DNA of 30,104 bases from Micavibrio sp. (GTDB lineage Bacteria > Pseudomonadota > Alphaproteobacteria > Micavibrionales > Micavibrionaceae). Of this stretch, positions 27,423 through 30,104 are shown in pieces. A program made the position numbers and the translations under genes. The stretch is taken from assembly GCA_030824805.1 (NCBI GenBank), contig JAPJRC010000026.1:1-30104 (forward strand), in the 5' to 3' direction. How positions within the stretch are numbered: position 1 is the first letter of the stretch; every line of letters starts with the position of its first letter. A model generated the notes under the pieces. The model saw only the letters and a program-made list of their open reading frames with translations, did no database searches and was not told the DNA's origin.

Positions 27423-27459
27423 CTGGCTGTGCCTCTATGCAGACACAGCCGGTTTCTTT
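27423..27459 (+). terminator. Rho-independent terminator after the small hydrophilic gene
   Basis: CTGGCTGTG (27423-27431) pairs with CACAGCCGG (27444-27452), giving nine pairs with one G-U, around a 12-base loop. The T-rich TTTCTTT follows at 27453-27459. It lies 31 bases after the small gene's stop and just before the next start at 27472, so it separates the two units. Confidence 0.7.
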
Positions 27460-27471
27460 ATAGTCCATGTC

Positions 27472-28401
27472 ATGAGCACATCCTCCGATTCCCATGCTAT
27501 TGAGCCGCGCTATGCGCTGATTGCATCTGTATGGGCTCTGTGTACGGTATCACTGCTTATCGTCATAAAGGGCTATGCGTACTGGCAATCCGGTTCTGCT
27601 GCCGTGCTTGCCACATTTACAGATTCTCTTACCGATGCGGCGATATCTTTGATGATGCTCGTGGCGCTGCGCTATTCACTCAGGCCTGCGGACCGTGATC
27701 ACAGACACGGTCACGGCAAAATGGAAGGAATAGCCGCGCTGTTCCAGGCGGCTTTTCTGGCGGCCGCAGGTCTTTTTCTGGCTTTTGAATCCTTGAACAG
27801 AGTGTTTGAGCCGCAAGCCGTAACGGCCCACATGACAGGTGTTGTAATCGCAACCATAGCCATGGTTTTTTCTGCGGTTCTGGTCGCTGTACAAAGATAT
27901 TGCCTCAAGCGCGCGCCTTCGCTGGCTGTGGAGGCTGATAACGCGCATTACAGCACGGATATCGCATTGAACGGCAGTGTGATCATAGCGCTTTTGATCA
28001 ATTATTATGGTGGTCCTGCATGGGTTGATCCTGCCTGTGCTGTTTTGATCGCTTCTTATTATGGCTGGACGGCAAGGTCGATTGCTCTACAAGCTGTCGA
28101 TATGCTGATGGACAAGGAGTTGCCGGAGGCGGTACGCCTGAAAATTCGGGAAGTTATACGAAGGCATCCTGATATCCTGGGCCATCATGATTTACGTACC
28201 CGTAAATCCGGTATGACAATCCACATTTCCATGGATGTAGAACTCGATCCGCGCCTTTCTTTGGAGCACAGCCATGAAATCATCCGCGCGCTGGAACATG
28301 ACCTGATCGACGATTTCCCATATGCGGAAATTATTATTCACGCCGATCCGTTCGGAGATACAGAAGATACCCGCCATCCTGCAAGAGGAGTGCAGCATTG
28401 A
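27472..28401 (+). CDS. Cation diffusion facilitator (FieF/YiiP-like) metal exporter
   Basis: A 309-residue inner-membrane CDF antiporter. The transport site is formed by Asp51 and Asp55 (DSLTD) and by His159 and Asp163 (HYSTD), a DD-HD set like E. coli FieF, which favours Zn2+ or Fe2+. A HRHGHGK loop follows the second helix. The C-terminal cytoplasmic domain has HHDLRTRKSG and HISMDVELD, with HADP near its end as in the dimerising metal-sensing fold. I start at ATG 27472; a TTG at 27415 in the same frame would run the protein through the terminator hairpin. It is the first gene of a coupled operon with the kinase (TTGA overlap). Confidence 0.92.
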   Translation: MSTSSDSHAIEPRYALIASVWALCTVSLLIVIKGYAYWQSGSAAVLATFTDSLTDAAISLMMLVALRYSLRPADRDHRHGHGKMEGIAALFQAAFLAAAGLFLAFESLNRVFEPQAVTAHMTGVVIATIAMVFSAVLVAVQRYCLKRAPSLAVEADNAHYSTDIALNGSVIIALLINYYGGPAWVDPACAVLIASYYGWTARSIALQAVDMLMDKELPEAVRLKIREVIRRHPDILGHHDLRTRKSGMTIHISMDVELDPRLSLEHSHEIIRALEHDLIDDFPYAEIIIHADPFGDTEDTRHPARGVQH

Positions 28402-29282
28402 CAATCATTCTGGCTGATCTCGGAGGCACAAACCTCCGCTTGGCGCACGCGGAAACGCCTTCTGAAATTGCAACGTTCAGAATAAAAGACTTTCCTTCGT
28501 TTGAATCTGTTTTGGAAACTTACGCGCCAGGCGTTTCGGTTCTTTATCTGGCCAGCGCCATAACGCCTTTGAAAGGTGTTATAGAAGACACACGTTTTAG
28601 CACCCAGTCGCATTGGAAAATCGACCTTAACAGCCTTGCCAAAAACATGCGCGTGACTGTGCTAAACGATCTCGAAGCCGCGGCCTATGGATTGCCGAGA
28701 ATAGATGCTGCCTCATTGCCTTTCCTGCTAAAGCCGACGACGGCGCAAACCCAATTCTCTTATCCGCCTAAAATTTTGGTAAGTATCGGCACAGGTATCG
28801 GCCATGCCTTTATCTTTGAAAAGCCGGGATGGCCGCCGCTTGTACAACGCACCCATGGTGGGTGGATCATGCCATTTGGTATCAGCGAAGAACAACAAAT
28901 TGCCATGCAGAGGATGCGGGAGCATATTCCGGCTGACCGTGATTTGATCATGGAAGATTTCGTATCCGGTCATGGCCTATGGGCGATGCAGGAAATGTTT
29001 GGCAAGAAAGATGCCGGACGTCTTTTCTGGGAGTTTTTGGGTCTTTATTGTAACACCCTTACGACCACATCAGGTGCTTATGGCGGTATTTGCCTGTCAG
29101 GGGGCATTATCGATGATATGGCCGCAGAGAATGCATTTGATACGAAGTCATTCCAGAAATATTTTATAAGAAGGCTGGCAGCCTCTGTTGTCGAAAGCCT
29201 TTCTGCAACGCCGGTTTATTATTGTCATGATGTAAATCTACCTGTGATTGGGCTTTCCGAATACAGAAGGGCACAGGGATGA
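28398..29282 (+). CDS. Glucokinase-family sugar kinase with altered sugar-contact residues
   Basis: A 294-residue ASKHA-fold kinase of the Glk (PF02685) family, expected to phosphorylate glucose with ATP in the cytoplasm. It has the phosphate motif DLGGTN (7-12), catalytic Asn90-Asp91 in NDLEAAAYGLP, SIGTGIGHAF (129-138), Glu186 in EDFVSGHGL and GGICLSGGI near the end. The EGGH motif that holds glucose in E. coli Glk (Glu157, His160) reads HGGW here (153-156), so specificity may differ. The TTG start at 28398 is set by a GAGGAG site and by the TTGA overlap with the CDF stop. It overlaps the deacetylase start by four bases. Confidence 0.85.
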   Translation: MTIILADLGGTNLRLAHAETPSEIATFRIKDFPSFESVLETYAPGVSVLYLASAITPLKGVIEDTRFSTQSHWKIDLNSLAKNMRVTVLNDLEAAAYGLPRIDAASLPFLLKPTTAQTQFSYPPKILVSIGTGIGHAFIFEKPGWPPLVQRTHGGWIMPFGISEEQQIAMQRMREHIPADRDLIMEDFVSGHGLWAMQEMFGKKDAGRLFWEFLGLYCNTLTTTSGAYGGICLSGGIIDDMAAENAFDTKSFQKYFIRRLAASVVESLSATPVYYCHDVNLPVIGLSEYRRAQG

Positions 29283-30064
29283 GGCAAGCCTATCTTACCA
29301 TCGATGATTCTGCATCGGATCGGATGAACGATCTAGTTTCATTCCTTGTGGAAAAAGGCGTTCCTGCATTGTTTTATTGCCGTGGAGATATGTTGGAGCA
29401 AAATCCTGTAGCAGCGGTAAACGCCGTGAAAAAAGGCTTTATCCTCGCCAATCATACTTATTCGCATCAACGGGCAAGCCAGCACGATGTGCAATTTACC
29501 ATAGAGGAAATCGAACAATGCGAATTCCTGATAAATCGCATTTACAAGGAAGCATCCATTACAAAGGGCCACAAATATTTCCGCTACCCGCATGTCGACA
29601 GAGGCACTGCTGGATGGGTTGTTGATTACGATGCTTATGCAGCCGAAGAAAAAAGCGCTGTTATGTCTGCTTTTGCCGAAGGTTTGAACACCGTAATGGA
29701 AAAACCCGATGCCGCGGCCATTGCAAAAAAAGAAACATTGCAAGCCTGGCTTAAAGACCACGGGTATACCCAGCCTTTCTATAAGGTAACGCATAGCTGG
29801 TTTAAGAATGGAGAAATAGCAGACGCTTATGACTCTTTGTTTACCTATTCGAATTGCGACTGGATGGTTTCTGAGCGGCATCGAGGCAAATGGCAGTATA
29901 AGTCCATAGAAGACCTGAAACTGAAAGCGCGAACCGATCGTTGGCTTTCGGAAGAAGGAAGTGTGAATGTTGTACTCGCACATGATCAGGCGGAGATTGT
30001 CGATGTCACGATCGAGTTAATAGACGATATGCTTGAAAGCGGTTTGAATTTTATAGAGGTGTAA
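29279..30064 (+). CDS. NodB-type polysaccharide deacetylase family protein, cytoplasmic
   Basis: A 261-residue carbohydrate esterase family 4 type protein. The usual TFDDG motif reads TIDDS (Asp9, Asp10). The metal histidines are in NHTYSH (His59, His63), the arginine block is FRYPHVDRG (about 101-109), and the final catalytic histidine is in VLAHDQ near the end. The metal and catalytic set therefore appears intact. There is no signal peptide or membrane helix, so unlike most of the family it should act inside the cell, perhaps on a small N-acetylated sugar or a precursor. Its start overlaps the kinase stop by four bases (ATGA). Confidence 0.82.
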   Translation: MRQAYLTIDDSASDRMNDLVSFLVEKGVPALFYCRGDMLEQNPVAAVNAVKKGFILANHTYSHQRASQHDVQFTIEEIEQCEFLINRIYKEASITKGHKYFRYPHVDRGTAGWVVDYDAYAAEEKSAVMSAFAEGLNTVMEKPDAAAIAKKETLQAWLKDHGYTQPFYKVTHSWFKNGEIADAYDSLFTYSNCDWMVSERHRGKWQYKSIEDLKLKARTDRWLSEEGSVNVVLAHDQAEIVDVTIELIDDMLESGLNFIEV

Positions 30065-30066
30065 AA

Positions 30067-30104
30067 ATGAAGAATATGCTCGTTTACGTTATTGCAGATT
30101 ACGG
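30067..30104 (+). CDS. Start of another gene in the same operon (partial)
   Basis: An ATG two bases after the deacetylase stop has a GAGGTG ribosome site seven bases upstream and opens MKNMLVYVIADYG before the window ends. A hydrophobic strand ending in ADYG resembles the opening of the SAM hydroxide adenosyltransferase/DUF62 family, but twelve residues cannot establish that. Spacing says it is part of the same transcript. Confidence 0.55.
   Translation, partial: MKNMLVYVIADY

Noticed and set aside
29339..29983. A 214-codon open frame on the minus strand.
   Set aside because: It lies wholly antisense to the deacetylase, which has family motifs and a coupled start; the antisense product looks like nothing known and has no ribosome site.

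Overview
The window looks like part of a chromosome from a moderate-GC (roughly mid-40s %, estimated by eye) Gram-negative bacterium, most likely an alphaproteobacterium. Reasons: a ligase-associated DNA-repair gene set, YbbA/YbbP/TesA neighbours, a PomA-type MotA/MotB stator pair, a Kup potassium transporter, and frequent TTG/GTG starts with ATGA or TTGA gene overlaps. A Micavibrio-like lineage is a guess only. No rRNA, tRNA, CRISPR array, phage or intact insertion sequence was seen.

Layout. 1-996 (-): catalytic part of a family 5 glycoside hydrolase running off the window, with no signal peptide. 1262-4243 (+): a divergent phosphoenolpyruvate carboxylase with a palindrome over its promoter region. 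4262-4836 (+): a decayed HlyD-type adaptor gene of a type I secretion system, broken by frameshifts and a stop, whose tail runs into a stand-alone receiver (CheY-like) gene at 4808-5227. 5191-8703 (-): a large membrane hybrid histidine kinase (multi-TM, CHASE, kinase, two receivers, HPt), overlapping the receiver gene tail to tail. 8866-10324: a GIY-YIG protein and a BaiN/HI0933 flavoprotein, head to head. 10326-14186: a YbbP-type permease and YbbA-type ATPase, divergent from a TesA-type esterase.

14183-19868 holds the ligase-associated DNA damage response set as two back-to-back pairs: helicase then PdeM nuclease on minus, MBL-fold exonuclease then ATP-dependent ligase on plus, sharing a start region of a few tens of bases. 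19938-21140 (+) is an FAD oxidoreductase. 21133-26965 (-) is a one-direction run: motA, motB, amino acid permease, uppP, kup. 27134-27391 (+) is a small, very hydrophilic unknown protein with a strong ribosome site, a possible stress sigma-factor promoter and a terminator. 27472 onward (+) is a tightly overlapped set: cation diffusion facilitator, glucokinase-family kinase with altered sugar-contact residues, cytoplasmic NodB-type deacetylase, and the start of another gene.

Most of the window is housekeeping and accessory core genome. The points most worth a second look are the HlyD wreck fused against the receiver gene, the substituted active-site loop of the PEP carboxylase, the altered glucokinase plus cytoplasmic deacetylase operon, and the small protein at 27134.
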